Positions 40,807-49,298 of a stretch of 64,000 nucleotides of DNA are shown in pieces. Within the stretch, counting starts at the first letter, position 1; every line of letters begins with the position of its first letter. The notes below the pieces were generated by a model. That model saw nothing but the letters and a program-made list of their open reading frames with translations. It did not search any database and was not told the origin of the DNA. A program made the position numbers and the translations under genes. Source of the stretch: Slackia sp. (lineage in GTDB: Bacteria > Actinomycetota > Coriobacteriia > Coriobacteriales > Eggerthellaceae); contig JARIED010000019.1 in NCBI GenBank assembly GCA_029266945.1, positions 1 to 64,000 of the forward strand, written 5' to 3'.

Positions 40807-41466
40807 CTACTCCGTTCCAAGCACCAGGCACGACGGGTCGTTCAGCTCGGCGATAGGCACCGCCGACCCGTTCGTCGCCTCGAGCAGCTCATCCAAAGGC
40901 CCGAACTTCAGCGCGCCGAACTTGCACGCGCGCACGCAGTACGGGTCCTTTTCGCCCAGTTCGACGCCCGCCTTCTGGCAGCAGTCGCATTTGTCCATCG
41001 ACACCGAGTTGTACTGCGGCACCTCATACGGGCACGCCTGATAGCAGTACTTGCATCCGATGCACAGGTTCGGGTCCACCTTGACCACGCCATGCTCGTC
41101 TTTCGAGATGGCGCCAGCGGGACACACCTTCATGCAGCTCGGGTCGGCGCAATGCATGCACGACGTCGAAATGAAAAACGTCCTGCCGCGGCTACGCTTG
41201 AACGAAGACACACGCCTTCTGTCGGGAGTATCGTCGGAAAGACCGTTCTCCTTTCTGCACGCCTCGACGCACCGTCCGCATCCGGAACAGCGCGAGAGCG
41301 CCGTGAGGAAGCCGTACCTGACCCCTTCGGCGTTCGAGCCTGAGCTCGCCTCGCTGGCGGCCGCCTCTTTCCCGGAGACGGCCGCTGCGCCGAGAGCAAG
41401 CGCGCAGGCGCCTGCAGCCGATGCGGTCAGCATCGCGCGACGCGTCATATTCACGCTTTCTCCCAT
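40807..41466 (-). CDS. Exported DmsB-like ferredoxin with four [4Fe-4S] sites (module 2)
   Basis: 219 residues. A twin-arginine signal (MTRRAMLTASAAGACALALG) exports the folded protein. Four cysteine groups: CSGCGRCVEAC, CMHCADPSCMKVC, CIGCKYCYQAC and CDCC..CVRAC. It should wire the NrfD subunit to the heme/SUOX proteins outside the membrane. Lies between the SUOX-fold gene (38-base gap) and nrfD-like gene in one transcription unit. Confidence 0.9.
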   Translation of the reverse strand: MGESVNMTRRAMLTASAAGACALALGAAAVSGKEAAASEASSGSNAEGVRYGFLTALSRCSGCGRCVEACRKENGLSDDTPDRRRVSSFKRSRGRTFFISTSCMHCADPSCMKVCPAGAISKDEHGVVKVDPNLCIGCKYCYQACPYEVPQYNSVSMDKCDCCQKAGVELGEKDPYCVRACKFGALKFGPLDELLEATNGSAVPIAELNDPSCLVLGTE

Positions 41467-41504
41467 TCGAATTCCTCGCTTTCACCGCCCGAAGGCGGAA
41501 GTAC

Positions 41505-42539
41505 TTATTCTTCGACTTCGAATACCGTGCTCGAGCCCAGAGGCGAAACCGTTCCGTCCTCGGTCACGGCGCGCACGTCGAGCTTGTAGATGCCGGCCTG
41601 CTCGGGGGTGTAATCAAAGTGCCAATACACCCAATCTTCCGCATCGGAGGAAGACGTGTCGAACGACGTCCAGGTTTCGCCGCCGTCGAGGGAGAACTCG
41701 ACCGCCGTCACCTTGGTGCCGCAGTCGTCGGCATAGCCTTCGAATGCGATCAGGTCGCCCACTTTGAAGCTATCGCTCACGGTGTTGAGGATGCTCACCT
41801 TGGCGCGGTAGTCGGCATCGGGGCCTTCGACCTCGGGAACCTCCTCGGAAACGGACAGTTCGATTTCGGCCACGGCGCGCGTGAAGTACTTCGCCACGGT
41901 GTCGGGAATCCACACCTGCAGGCGCTCGCCGTCGGAAAACGGCTTGTCGCCGACCTGGTAGACCAGCAGGGCCTCCTTCTCCATGACGTAAGACAGCGGC
42001 ATGGGAAGGCCGTAGCCGTCTTTATCCTTGAAGGTGATCGTGTTGGCGCCGGCGCCAACACCCGCCATTTCCACCAGGTCGGACACCTTGACGCCCGTGA
42101 CGCTGGCCATGGCCACGGCCGGGCTCATGCCGCACGTGCAACGCATGTCCTTGCGCTCGGCCTCCATGCGCTCGATTTCGTCGAGACCGATGGAGTACAC
42201 CTTGTCGACGACGCCGCCAACGTTGACGTAGTAATCCTCGTGCGTCACCTCGTCGAACGCGTAGCCAGGCTTCGCGCAGATCGTGGTAGTGGCGGTGCCG
42301 AACAGGTTGAACACCTCGTCGGCGGGGGTCAGCGTATCCTGCGTGAACGTGAAGCCGCCCTGAACGTTGGCGACCTTGTCGTAGTCGACCGCCGCGCGCT
42401 GCCACACATCGATGGGGCCTTCTTCTTTATCGCTGCTGCCCGCAAGAGCCGCATTGGGCATCATGGAGCCGATGCCGCCAAGCACCATGGTGGCGCCCAT
42501 CGTGCATCCCAGCACTTTCACTCCGAAAGAACGTTTCAT
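41505..42539 (-). CDS. Secreted sulfite-oxidase-fold protein without heme (module 2)
   Basis: 344 residues from ATG at 42539 (MKRSFGVKVLGCTMGATMVLGG; RBS TGGAGGAATAGC); the track's earlier start lies in the upstream gene. Signal peptide, then SUOX-like region with MRCTCGMSPAVAMASVTGVKVSDLVEMAG (Cys at the Mo-ligand position) and Ig-like C-terminal domain (VEFSLDGGETWTSFD). Paralog of the protein at 29076, in the same relative position after a three-heme partner. No twin-arginine motif. Confidence 0.83.
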   Translation of the reverse strand: MKRSFGVKVLGCTMGATMVLGGIGSMMPNAALAGSSDKEEGPIDVWQRAAVDYDKVANVQGGFTFTQDTLTPADEVFNLFGTATTTICAKPGYAFDEVTHEDYYVNVGGVVDKVYSIGLDEIERMEAERKDMRCTCGMSPAVAMASVTGVKVSDLVEMAGVGAGANTITFKDKDGYGLPMPLSYVMEKEALLVYQVGDKPFSDGERLQVWIPDTVAKYFTRAVAEIELSVSEEVPEVEGPDADYRAKVSILNTVSDSFKVGDLIAFEGYADDCGTKVTAVEFSLDGGETWTSFDTSSSDAEDWVYWHFDYTPEQAGIYKLDVRAVTEDGTVSPLGSSTVFEVEE

Positions 42540-42541
42540 CG

Positions 42542-44188
42542 CTATTCCTCCACGTTCGTCTTCGCGGTGACCATGACCTTGTGGATATAGCCCTCGTCGG
42601 TCACCAGGCCGGTATCGGTGGTGCCGCGGGTCATGAGCACGTAGCTGCCGTCGGTTTCGGGCGTCCAGGTGAAGGTCCACCACACCCACTGGCGAGCGTC
42701 GGTCTGACCCAGGTCGAATGCGGTCCAGGTCTTTCCGCCGTCCATAGAAAACTCGATTTTGGTCACAGCCTCGTCGAATGCATCCGCATAGCCTTCGAAG
42801 GTAAAGGGCTTGCCAGTCTCGATGATTTTGCCGTCAGGCACGCCAAGCGTAGTAACGTTGGGCTTGTTCATGTAGGGGCCCTCGTCATAACTGTCGAAGC
42901 CGTTCTCGGAAATAGCCGCCCAGTCCTTGTCCTCGTCGGTCAGGTGATAGCCTACGCACTGTTTCACGTTGCCCTGGGCGTCATTTGCCTCGATCCAGTT
43001 AAGGCAAGGGGCACCGGCGCTTACGCTCAAAGGTTCGCCACCGATCTTGTAAACCAAATACACATCATCGAACTTCTCGGGGCCTGTACCGCGCGTACTG
43101 TGGTTCTGCGCGCCGTCGGTATGGAACTCGCGACGGTCAACGGTCACGCCCGTAACGCCTTCTTTCAAGCCGCCGCCGCGCTCGATCAGCCAGTTCAGCG
43201 GAATGCCGGTAATTTCGACATTGGAAATTCCGCCGCCGCCGGGCATGTTGTCAAGACAGTGGATCTTAGAGATCTTAGTGACCGATGCGCCTTCGGCTTC
43301 GGCCTCATCTATCAAATCCTTAAGCTTGGCGGTATAGGGCTGGTTCACCAGACCGGTGATGTTAATCTCCCAGTTATCCACCATTTCCTGGGGCAAGGGC
43401 AAGTCTTCGCCGTTCTTACCCATAATAGCCAGAAGATGGTCGTAATCGGAATGAATCCAGTCATAGGTGAACATCTCGTCCATGGTGTTGGTCGTAGTCT
43501 GGTCGAAGGTGAATTCGCCCTGAACGTCCTTCTCCTTGACGATGCCGTCCATGTGATCGTATTTGACCTGGTCCCAAAGCTCGACGCCTTCGCCGTTCTC
43601 GGTCATGTTATGGCAGCTTTGGCACTTGCCGCCGCGCGCTTCGAAGTTGGCGCCGTTGCGCTCGCCGTAATGTGCGGCATGCATGAGCGTGCCCATCTCG
43701 TATCCGTCATCGTCGCTATGGCACAGCATGCACTGGTCGACGGTGATCCAGTTGTTCAACGCAGGGTTGAAAATCGTAAGATGCGAATACTCCATGCCGG
43801 CCAGCGTGTCCTTCAAGTCCTCATGGCACGCATTGCAGCCGCGGTTGTCCGCATCCAGCCAATAAGTATTGTAAGAGTTGCCGTTCGTGTACGGACGATT
43901 CCAATGATAGCCGCGATACTCGGTAGGCGTGCGCTGCACCTTAGTGCCATCTGCGAGAGTGCGAATCTCCGGAGCGTATTCCTCGTTAATTTTATCCTGG
44001 CGCTCGTTGATTTCGGCCAGAATACCCTCCGCCTCTTCGTAGGTGTCGAAGTGTTGGGTTTCAGCCGACGCCGCTTCAGGATCGGCAGCATCCTGCTGCG
44101 CGCAGCCGGCAGCCATCATGGATCCAGCCGCAAGCGTCACAGCCACAAGCGCGAGGCCTGCCTTGACTCCCCTCCCTGTTTTCCTCAT
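42542..44188 (-). CDS. Three-heme c lipoprotein fused to a sulfite-oxidase-like domain (module 2)
   Basis: 548 residues from ATG at 44188 (MRKTGRGVKAGL; RBS AAAGGGGGAATA). Lipobox AAGC; heme motifs CNACH, CMLCH, CQSCH; SUOX-like domain with KIHCLDNMPGGGGISNVEITGIPLNWL; Ig-like C-terminus (IEFSMDGGKTWTAFD). Same domain order and many identical stretches as the protein at 27274 (APEIRTL.DG..VQRTPTEY, NSYNTYWL.ADNRGC), so the two genes arose by duplication. Three bases before the SUOX partner gene. GC content of its coding strand is slightly lower than its neighbours. Confidence 0.87.
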   Translation of the reverse strand: MRKTGRGVKAGLALVAVTLAAGSMMAAGCAQQDAADPEAASAETQHFDTYEEAEGILAEINERQDKINEEYAPEIRTLADGTKVQRTPTEYRGYHWNRPYTNGNSYNTYWLDADNRGCNACHEDLKDTLAGMEYSHLTIFNPALNNWITVDQCMLCHSDDDGYEMGTLMHAAHYGERNGANFEARGGKCQSCHNMTENGEGVELWDQVKYDHMDGIVKEKDVQGEFTFDQTTTNTMDEMFTYDWIHSDYDHLLAIMGKNGEDLPLPQEMVDNWEINITGLVNQPYTAKLKDLIDEAEAEGASVTKISKIHCLDNMPGGGGISNVEITGIPLNWLIERGGGLKEGVTGVTVDRREFHTDGAQNHSTRGTGPEKFDDVYLVYKIGGEPLSVSAGAPCLNWIEANDAQGNVKQCVGYHLTDEDKDWAAISENGFDSYDEGPYMNKPNVTTLGVPDGKIIETGKPFTFEGYADAFDEAVTKIEFSMDGGKTWTAFDLGQTDARQWVWWTFTWTPETDGSYVLMTRGTTDTGLVTDEGYIHKVMVTAKTNVEE

Positions 44189-44421
44189 TATTCCCCCTTT
44201 CCTTTTGCGCATCATGCGCATGTTTCAACGCTTTCCTTGACCAGCGTCGTTGGAAACACTACCCGCTGAATAACTTGAATTCTATCGACGTAAAGGGGCG
44301 AACTTTATATAACACCAGGTGGGAGGCATAGCCCAGTTTGGTTGATGTCTTGCCATAAGTATCTAATCGATTAAAATAGAAATCTCTGTGAATAAAACGC
44401 CATCGGCGTGAAGGGAGAACT
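44189..44421. promoter_or_regulatory. Divergent control region of heme/SUOX module 2
   Basis: AT-rich gap between the two divergent genes. Plus-strand candidate promoter for luxR: TTGCCA (44350-44355), 16 bases, TAAAAT (44372-44377). AACTTTATATAACACC (44301-44316) is an AT-rich stretch that could include the -10 of the minus-strand operon. Confidence 0.5.
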
Positions 44422-45957
44422 ATGGCACACCGCCCAAGCGCCTCGGCGCTTTGTTCGGCATATGCGGCAGCTGGACTCGTATTGGTTTTCGTATGGTCGT
44501 CGCTCTCCGACCATGTATTCGGCCTACGCAGCGCACTGCCCGAATTCCTCATAGTAAATCCTCGCGTCTTCTTCCTTACAGGCATTCTCGCACTCAGCAC
44601 GACAATCGTCGCAAAACCAAAATTCTCCCGCACCGCCGACATCACGCTGTCGGTGCTTCTGCCGTTCATCGGCGCCACCGGCACCGCCTGCATTGCGCTG
44701 GCATCCAACCAAAACCTCTTCCCACCCGCCATGCTCTGCATCACGGGCCTCGTGGCTCTCGGCATGGGCTACTGCTGGCTCGTCGTGAGCTACGGGCTCC
44801 TGCTTGCACGAACCGGGTCCGTCGCCCGTATCGTGTACTGCCTTGCCGCAGCGCTCTCCGTAGAGCCCGTAGTCAGGCTCGTCATCGAATCAACCTTCGA
44901 GCACGCGGCGATCTCGGGAATCGCCGTGTGCCTACCGTTCGTATCTATGGCCTTGCTGCGGGTCACCCACGCAATGCTCGAACGGGAAGAAACAACGAGC
45001 TGCTTCGAAAAAAGCAACCTTGCAGAAGAACGCGACGAAACAGCCTCTAACGGGAAAACGACCCTTAAAAGCAAGACAGGAAAGACCTTCATCCTACTCG
45101 GCGCTACCGCCGCTCTTCTTGCCACAGTGCGCACACTGAGCCCGTGCGGAACCTGGGATGCGAAATTCGACCCCGCCCCCATGACCACATCGCCGGCCCT
45201 TGTTCTCGCATACGCGACGGGAGTGCTGCTGTTCGCGTGGTATGCGCTGGTGCGCGCCGAAGCGCGACCTGCCCTGTTGCGCTTTCAGCCGGCGTTCTTG
45301 CTTATCGTGCTAACATTGTTCGCCTCGCTTGTTATGCTTTTTTCGCAAGGACCACAGTCTGCGATTCTCTACACGTTCATGATTTTGGACGACTCCTTCG
45401 CCCACATGCTGTTCTGGGCATCGATCACCTGCACCATTGCAAGCACCGCCATGCCCGCCCGCAAGGTCGCAGGCATGGCAATTGCAGCCTATAGCGCACT
45501 GTCCATCATCTGGCTTTTCCTGCTGGGCGACAACGACACCTTGGAGGCGCCGGTGATGGCGATCGTCATCACCGCCATCTACCTGCTGACGATGATCGTG
45601 TCTCACACCAATTCGAACAGCGCGAATCAAGAAGAAGCCCAAACGCCCCGCAACGAGACGCACGAAGAATCCGCCGCGCTTGCCGACCGCATCGCGGCAA
45701 ACATCGAGGAGCGTTGTGTCGAAATAGCGAGCGGATGCAGGCTTTCGCCACGCGAAACCGAAGTGCTCGTGCTGCTGGCCCAGGGGCGCACCCGCGTCTA
45801 TATCCAGAACGAACTAGTACTGGCGGAAAACACCGTAAAGACGCATATCACGCATATCTACAAGAAGCTCGATGTGAGCAATCGCCAGGAAATGCTCGAC
45901 CTGGTGTTCGGCAAGAACGAAGACCCCGAGCCCGCCGGCCTTACGGAAACCCGATAA
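44422..45957 (+). CDS. LuxR-family regulator with polytopic membrane sensor domain (module 2)
   Basis: 511 residues: about twelve helices in two blocks (residues ~10-185 and ~210-390), a polar linker, and a C-terminal GerE helix-turn-helix (CRLSPRETEVLVLLAQGRTRVYIQNELVLAENTVKTHITHIYKKLDVSNRQEML). Paralog of the protein at 25148; both start with ..RPSACA/RPNACVALC-like residues and share FQPAFLL / FQPAILV and the HTH. Divergent from the heme/SUOX/Fe-S/NrfD operon it probably controls. RBS GAAGGGAGAAC. Confidence 0.88.
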   Translation: MAHRPSASALCSAYAAAGLVLVFVWSSLSDHVFGLRSALPEFLIVNPRVFFLTGILALSTTIVAKPKFSRTADITLSVLLPFIGATGTACIALASNQNLFPPAMLCITGLVALGMGYCWLVVSYGLLLARTGSVARIVYCLAAALSVEPVVRLVIESTFEHAAISGIAVCLPFVSMALLRVTHAMLEREETTSCFEKSNLAEERDETASNGKTTLKSKTGKTFILLGATAALLATVRTLSPCGTWDAKFDPAPMTTSPALVLAYATGVLLFAWYALVRAEARPALLRFQPAFLLIVLTLFASLVMLFSQGPQSAILYTFMILDDSFAHMLFWASITCTIASTAMPARKVAGMAIAAYSALSIIWLFLLGDNDTLEAPVMAIVITAIYLLTMIVSHTNSNSANQEEAQTPRNETHEESAALADRIAANIEERCVEIASGCRLSPRETEVLVLLAQGRTRVYIQNELVLAENTVKTHITHIYKKLDVSNRQEMLDLVFGKNEDPEPAGLTETR

Positions 45958-45978
45958 TCGCAAGGGGCGCTAAGCGCA

Positions 45979-46007
45979 GGAAAGGCCCGCATATTGCGGA
46001 CCTTTCC
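45979..46007. terminator. Terminator between luxR and htpG
   Basis: GGAAAGG-CCGCA and TGCGG-CCTTTCC pair with one mismatch around TAT; serves the convergent genes. Confidence 0.7.
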
Positions 46008-46099
46008 GATGCAGGCAGCATGTACGCCGTCGGAGCGCCAAAAGCCCCGGCGGCTTTGCGACATCGAGCCGTTGCCGACCGGCAGAACGACGCAGCTCC

Positions 46100-48046
46100 C
46101 TACTTCATCAGCTTGGCGATTTCATTGGCGAAGGCGACGGGGTCTTCGAGCGGCATGCCTTCCACCAGAAGCGCCTGGTTGTACAGCAGGCCGGCATAGC
46201 TTGCCACCTTGCCGGCATCGCCCTCCTCCTGCGCGGCCTTCAGCGTGGCGAAAATCGGATGCTGCGCGTTCACTTCAAGCACGCGCTGGCTCTTGATGTC
46301 CTCGCCGCCGTCGGGCATCTGGGACAAAATCTTCTCCATCTCGAGCGACACCGGGCCTTCGGCGGTGATGCAAACGGGCGCGTCGTCGGCCGTAGCCAGG
46401 CGCGTAGACACGCTCACCTTGGACACATGGTCGCCCAGCGCGTCCTTCATGATGCCGAACAGGCCTTCGTTTTCTTTCGCGGCCTCTTCGGCAGCCTTCT
46501 TCTCATCTTCGGTCTCAAGACCCAGGTCTCCCGACGCGACGTTCTTCAGCGGCTTCTCAACGAACCCTTCGCCTTCGGCGGCGGGCTTGCCGTAGCCCAT
46601 CATGGCCTGGAAGCAGAACTCGTCCACGTCCTGCGTGCACAGCAGCACGTCGTAGCCTTTGTTCGTGACGGCCTTCACTACAGGCATCTTAACCAAGCGA
46701 TCGACCGATTCGCCGGCGGCGTAGAAGATGGAATCCTGGCCCTCGGGCATGGCGGCCACGTATTCGTCCAGCGTGACCATCTTCTGCTCCTTGGCAGAAT
46801 AGAACAGCAGCAAGTCGGCCAGCTCGCCCTTGTTCATGCCGTAGCTGCTGTAAATGCCGTACTTCAGGCCGCGGCCGAACTCCTCGAAGAACGCCTCGTA
46901 GGCCTCGCGGTCGTTGTCGCGCATATTCGCCAGTTCGCCCTTGATCTTCTTCTCGAGCTTCTTAGCGATCGCGCGCAGCTGGCTGTTATGCTGCAGCGTT
47001 TCGCGAGAAATGTTGAGCTGCAAGTCCTGGCTGTCCACAACTCCACGTACGAAGTTGAAATAGTCGGGCAACAGCTCTTCGCACTTCTCCATGATCATGA
47101 CGTTGGAACTGTAGAGCGCCAGGCCCTTCTTGAAGTCCTTGCTGTACAGGTCGTACGGCGCACGCGTGGGAATGAACATGAGCGCGTCGTAGGTCAACGC
47201 GCCTTCGGCATGGACTTTAATCGTACGTGCAGGGTCGGCCCAATCGTGAAAATCAGATTTATAGAACTCGTTGTATTCCTCTTCGGTCACATCGGACTTG
47301 CTGCGCTTCCAGATGGGAATCATGGAATTGACGGTCTCGGTTTCGGTGTAGTGCTCGAATTCGGGCTGGTAATCGTCGCCGGCGTCTTCGGGCCTGGGCA
47401 GCTCACGCGTCTTTTCGCATTCCATCTGAATGGGATAGCGCACGTAGTTGCTGTACTTCTTGATGAGGTTCTTCAGGCCCCACTCGGAAAGGAACGTGTC
47501 GTAGTTCTCCTCATCGGCATTGTCCTTGAGGACCACCACCACGTCGGTGCCATGAGCGGCACGCTCGGCGGGTTCGATCGCGTAACCTTCCACGCCGTCG
47601 CTCACCCAGCACCAGGCCTCGTCGGAACCGTAGGCGCGCGAGGTCACGCGAACCTCTTTGCCAACCATGAAGGCAGAATAGAAGCCCACGCCAAACTGGC
47701 CGATGATATCCACGTCATCGCCCTGGGCCTCGGCGTTTTCGGTCTTGAACTCCAGGCTGCCGGAATGCGCGATGGTGCCGAGGTTCTTCTCAAGCTCGTC
47801 CTTGCTCATGCCGATACCGGAATCGCTCACCGTGACGGTGCGAGCATCGTGGTCGAAGCCCACGTGAATGGCCAGTTCGTCCTTGCCCACTTTCACATCG
47901 GAGTCGGTAAGACTCTTGAAATAGAGTTTGTCCACCGCGTCGGAAGCATTGGAAATCAGCTCGCGCAGAAAGATTTCTTTATTGGTATAAATCGAGTTAA
48001 TCATGAGGTCGAGCAGCTTTTTGCTCTCTGTCTTGAACTTCTTCAT
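46100..48046 (-). CDS. htpG: Chaperone HtpG (bacterial Hsp90)
   Basis: 648 residues from ATG at 48046 (MKKFKTESKKLLDLMINSIYTNKEIFLRELISNASDA) with RBS GGAAGG; the track's start at 48196 lies inside the CIRCE operator and is rejected. GHKL ATP-binding motifs: LISNASDA, DSGIGMSKDEL, GQFGVGFYSAF and GTDVVVVL. Middle and C-terminal dimerisation domains follow to ELAKLMK-like end NEIAKLMK. Heat-inducible by HrcA through the upstream CIRCE, unlike the HspR-type dnaK operon. Confidence 0.96.
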   Translation of the reverse strand: MKKFKTESKKLLDLMINSIYTNKEIFLRELISNASDAVDKLYFKSLTDSDVKVGKDELAIHVGFDHDARTVTVSDSGIGMSKDELEKNLGTIAHSGSLEFKTENAEAQGDDVDIIGQFGVGFYSAFMVGKEVRVTSRAYGSDEAWCWVSDGVEGYAIEPAERAAHGTDVVVVLKDNADEENYDTFLSEWGLKNLIKKYSNYVRYPIQMECEKTRELPRPEDAGDDYQPEFEHYTETETVNSMIPIWKRSKSDVTEEEYNEFYKSDFHDWADPARTIKVHAEGALTYDALMFIPTRAPYDLYSKDFKKGLALYSSNVMIMEKCEELLPDYFNFVRGVVDSQDLQLNISRETLQHNSQLRAIAKKLEKKIKGELANMRDNDREAYEAFFEEFGRGLKYGIYSSYGMNKGELADLLLFYSAKEQKMVTLDEYVAAMPEGQDSIFYAAGESVDRLVKMPVVKAVTNKGYDVLLCTQDVDEFCFQAMMGYGKPAAEGEGFVEKPLKNVASGDLGLETEDEKKAAEEAAKENEGLFGIMKDALGDHVSKVSVSTRLATADDAPVCITAEGPVSLEMEKILSQMPDGGEDIKSQRVLEVNAQHPIFATLKAAQEEGDAGKVASYAGLLYNQALLVEGMPLEDPVAFANEIAKLMK

Positions 48047-48185
48047 GAATGAAGCCTTCCTTCTTTCGTGCATCGTGCGGGCGAGCCGCGCCGCCATAAC
48101 CGTAGAGAAATGGGCGACGACGTCCAGATGCGTGCCGCGCCCGATGTGCGCGACGCATGCAAACGAATCGCCATGAATCGTTCTT

Positions 48186-48245
48186 TTAGCACTCAAGAGA
48201 GGTGAGTGCTAATCTGGATTGTAGTACCGACTATTGCGCTGTCAA
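48186..48245 (-). promoter_or_regulatory. htpG promoter with a perfect CIRCE operator
   Basis: TTAGCACTC (48186-48194), 9 bases, GAGTGCTAA (48204-48212): the exact CIRCE consensus bound by HrcA. Directly upstream, in minus sense, TTGACA (48240-48245), 16 bases, TACAAT (48218-48223). The operator sits at the transcription start, 140 bases before the htpG ATG. Confidence 0.95.
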
Positions 48246-48293
48246 CCGAAGCCCAAGAAGGCTCCATGCAATGTTGACGTTTCGTTGCGAAAA

Positions 48294-48328
48294 CGAAAAA
48301 GCGCGGCCGAGCCCCGACCGCGCCTCAT
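48294..48328 (-). terminator. Terminator after yaaA
   Basis: GCGCGGTC..GGCCGCGC pairing followed, in minus sense, by TTTTTCGTTTT. Confidence 0.75.
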
Positions 48329-48350
48329 TCCACGCAAACGAACCGCGCCG

Positions 48351-49145
48351 CTATTTCACGAACACGAAGGTATCGTTTGTCGATAACTCCTGATCAAACG
48401 CATACCCTGCCGCATCGAAGCGCCTGAAGTCTTCCACGCGCCCGATCGCGTTTTCGGCGCACCAGCGCACAAAGGTACCGCGCGCCGCCTTCGCCTCAGT
48501 CGAGCGCTGCGCAAGCTTGCCGGCGCGCGGCGTGCCGAACAAGCATGTCGTCACGCACACGTCGCCGCCCGCTTTCGCGGCGGCCTTCGCATGCGGCAAC
48601 ACGGCCTTGGCGTATTCGACCGACGCCAGGTTCACGATCGTGCGTTCGCCGGCAGCATCGCCCTCCTGCTGCGCGATATCGGCCGCCAGCGCCTCGTATA
48701 AACGCGAACCCCAATAGCCGTACAAATCGCGCGCACCGCCCACGGCAAGTTTCGCCTGCATTTCAAGCCGGTACGGCACCACCGCGTCGAACGGACGCAG
48801 CACGCCGTAAAAGCCGGACAGAATGCGCAGGTGCCGCTGCAGATAATCGAGCTGCCCCTGCGTCATGACCTGCGGCGCCATGTTCTGGTACTGGATGCCT
48901 TCGTACGAAAATGCCGCGGGCGTGCATGCGGCGGCGCAGGCGGGGTCCATGCTTTGCACGCGCTCGTAATTCAGCTCCGCCAACGCGTCGCTGCACTTCC
49001 ACAGCGCCTTCGCCTCGTCGTAAGAAAGCGCGCGCATCGCCTCGAGCAGCTCGCATGTCTGCGGAAGAAAACACGGCATGTCGCGCCACGCGAACGAATC
49101 GGCCGCGTCGACCATCTTCTTGGCGGGGGAGATTATGAACAACAT
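48351..49145 (-). CDS. yaaA: YaaA/DUF328 family peroxide-stress protein
   Basis: 264 residues from ATG at 49145 (MLFIISPAKKMVDAA; RBS GAAGGA). Family marks: ISPAKKM, FSYEGIQYQNMAP, ILSGFYGVLRPFDAVVPYRLEMQAKL and the end FRRFDAAGYAFDQELST. In E. coli YaaA lowers free iron and DNA damage during H2O2 stress. It follows fic on the same strand, preceded by an operator module nearly identical to that of fic. Confidence 0.92.
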   Translation of the reverse strand: MLFIISPAKKMVDAADSFAWRDMPCFLPQTCELLEAMRALSYDEAKALWKCSDALAELNYERVQSMDPACAAACTPAAFSYEGIQYQNMAPQVMTQGQLDYLQRHLRILSGFYGVLRPFDAVVPYRLEMQAKLAVGGARDLYGYWGSRLYEALAADIAQQEGDAAGERTIVNLASVEYAKAVLPHAKAAAKAGGDVCVTTCLFGTPRAGKLAQRSTEAKAARGTFVRWCAENAIGRVEDFRRFDAAGYAFDQELSTNDTFVFVK

Positions 49146-49209
49146 AGGTGATTCCTTCTGTCGCAACAAATACACGAAGCTAGCGTCGCGCGACCCACCA
49201 GTCCGATAT

Positions 49210-49298
49210 CCAATACGCATTAATCCGATAAAAAACAACACGTTTCTTTATCGGATTGTCTCGTTTTCAGGCAATCCGATAAAAAATGCTATCGAATC
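49210..49298 (-). repeat. Operator/promoter module A (before yaaA, overlapping the fic 3' end)
   Basis: In plus sense AATCCGATAA (49222-49231), 16 bases, TTATCGGATTG (49248-49258), 13 bases, CAATCCGATAA (49272-49282), then a degenerate CTATCGAATCG overlapping the fic stop. A -35-like TTGTTT (minus) lies in the 16-base spacer. Same unit order and spacing as module B at 50561. Confidence 0.75.

Noticed and set aside
48047-48196. htpG start at 48196 as in the ORF track
   Set aside because: It lies in the CIRCE operator; the conserved Hsp90 N-terminus starts at 48046 with GGAAGG.
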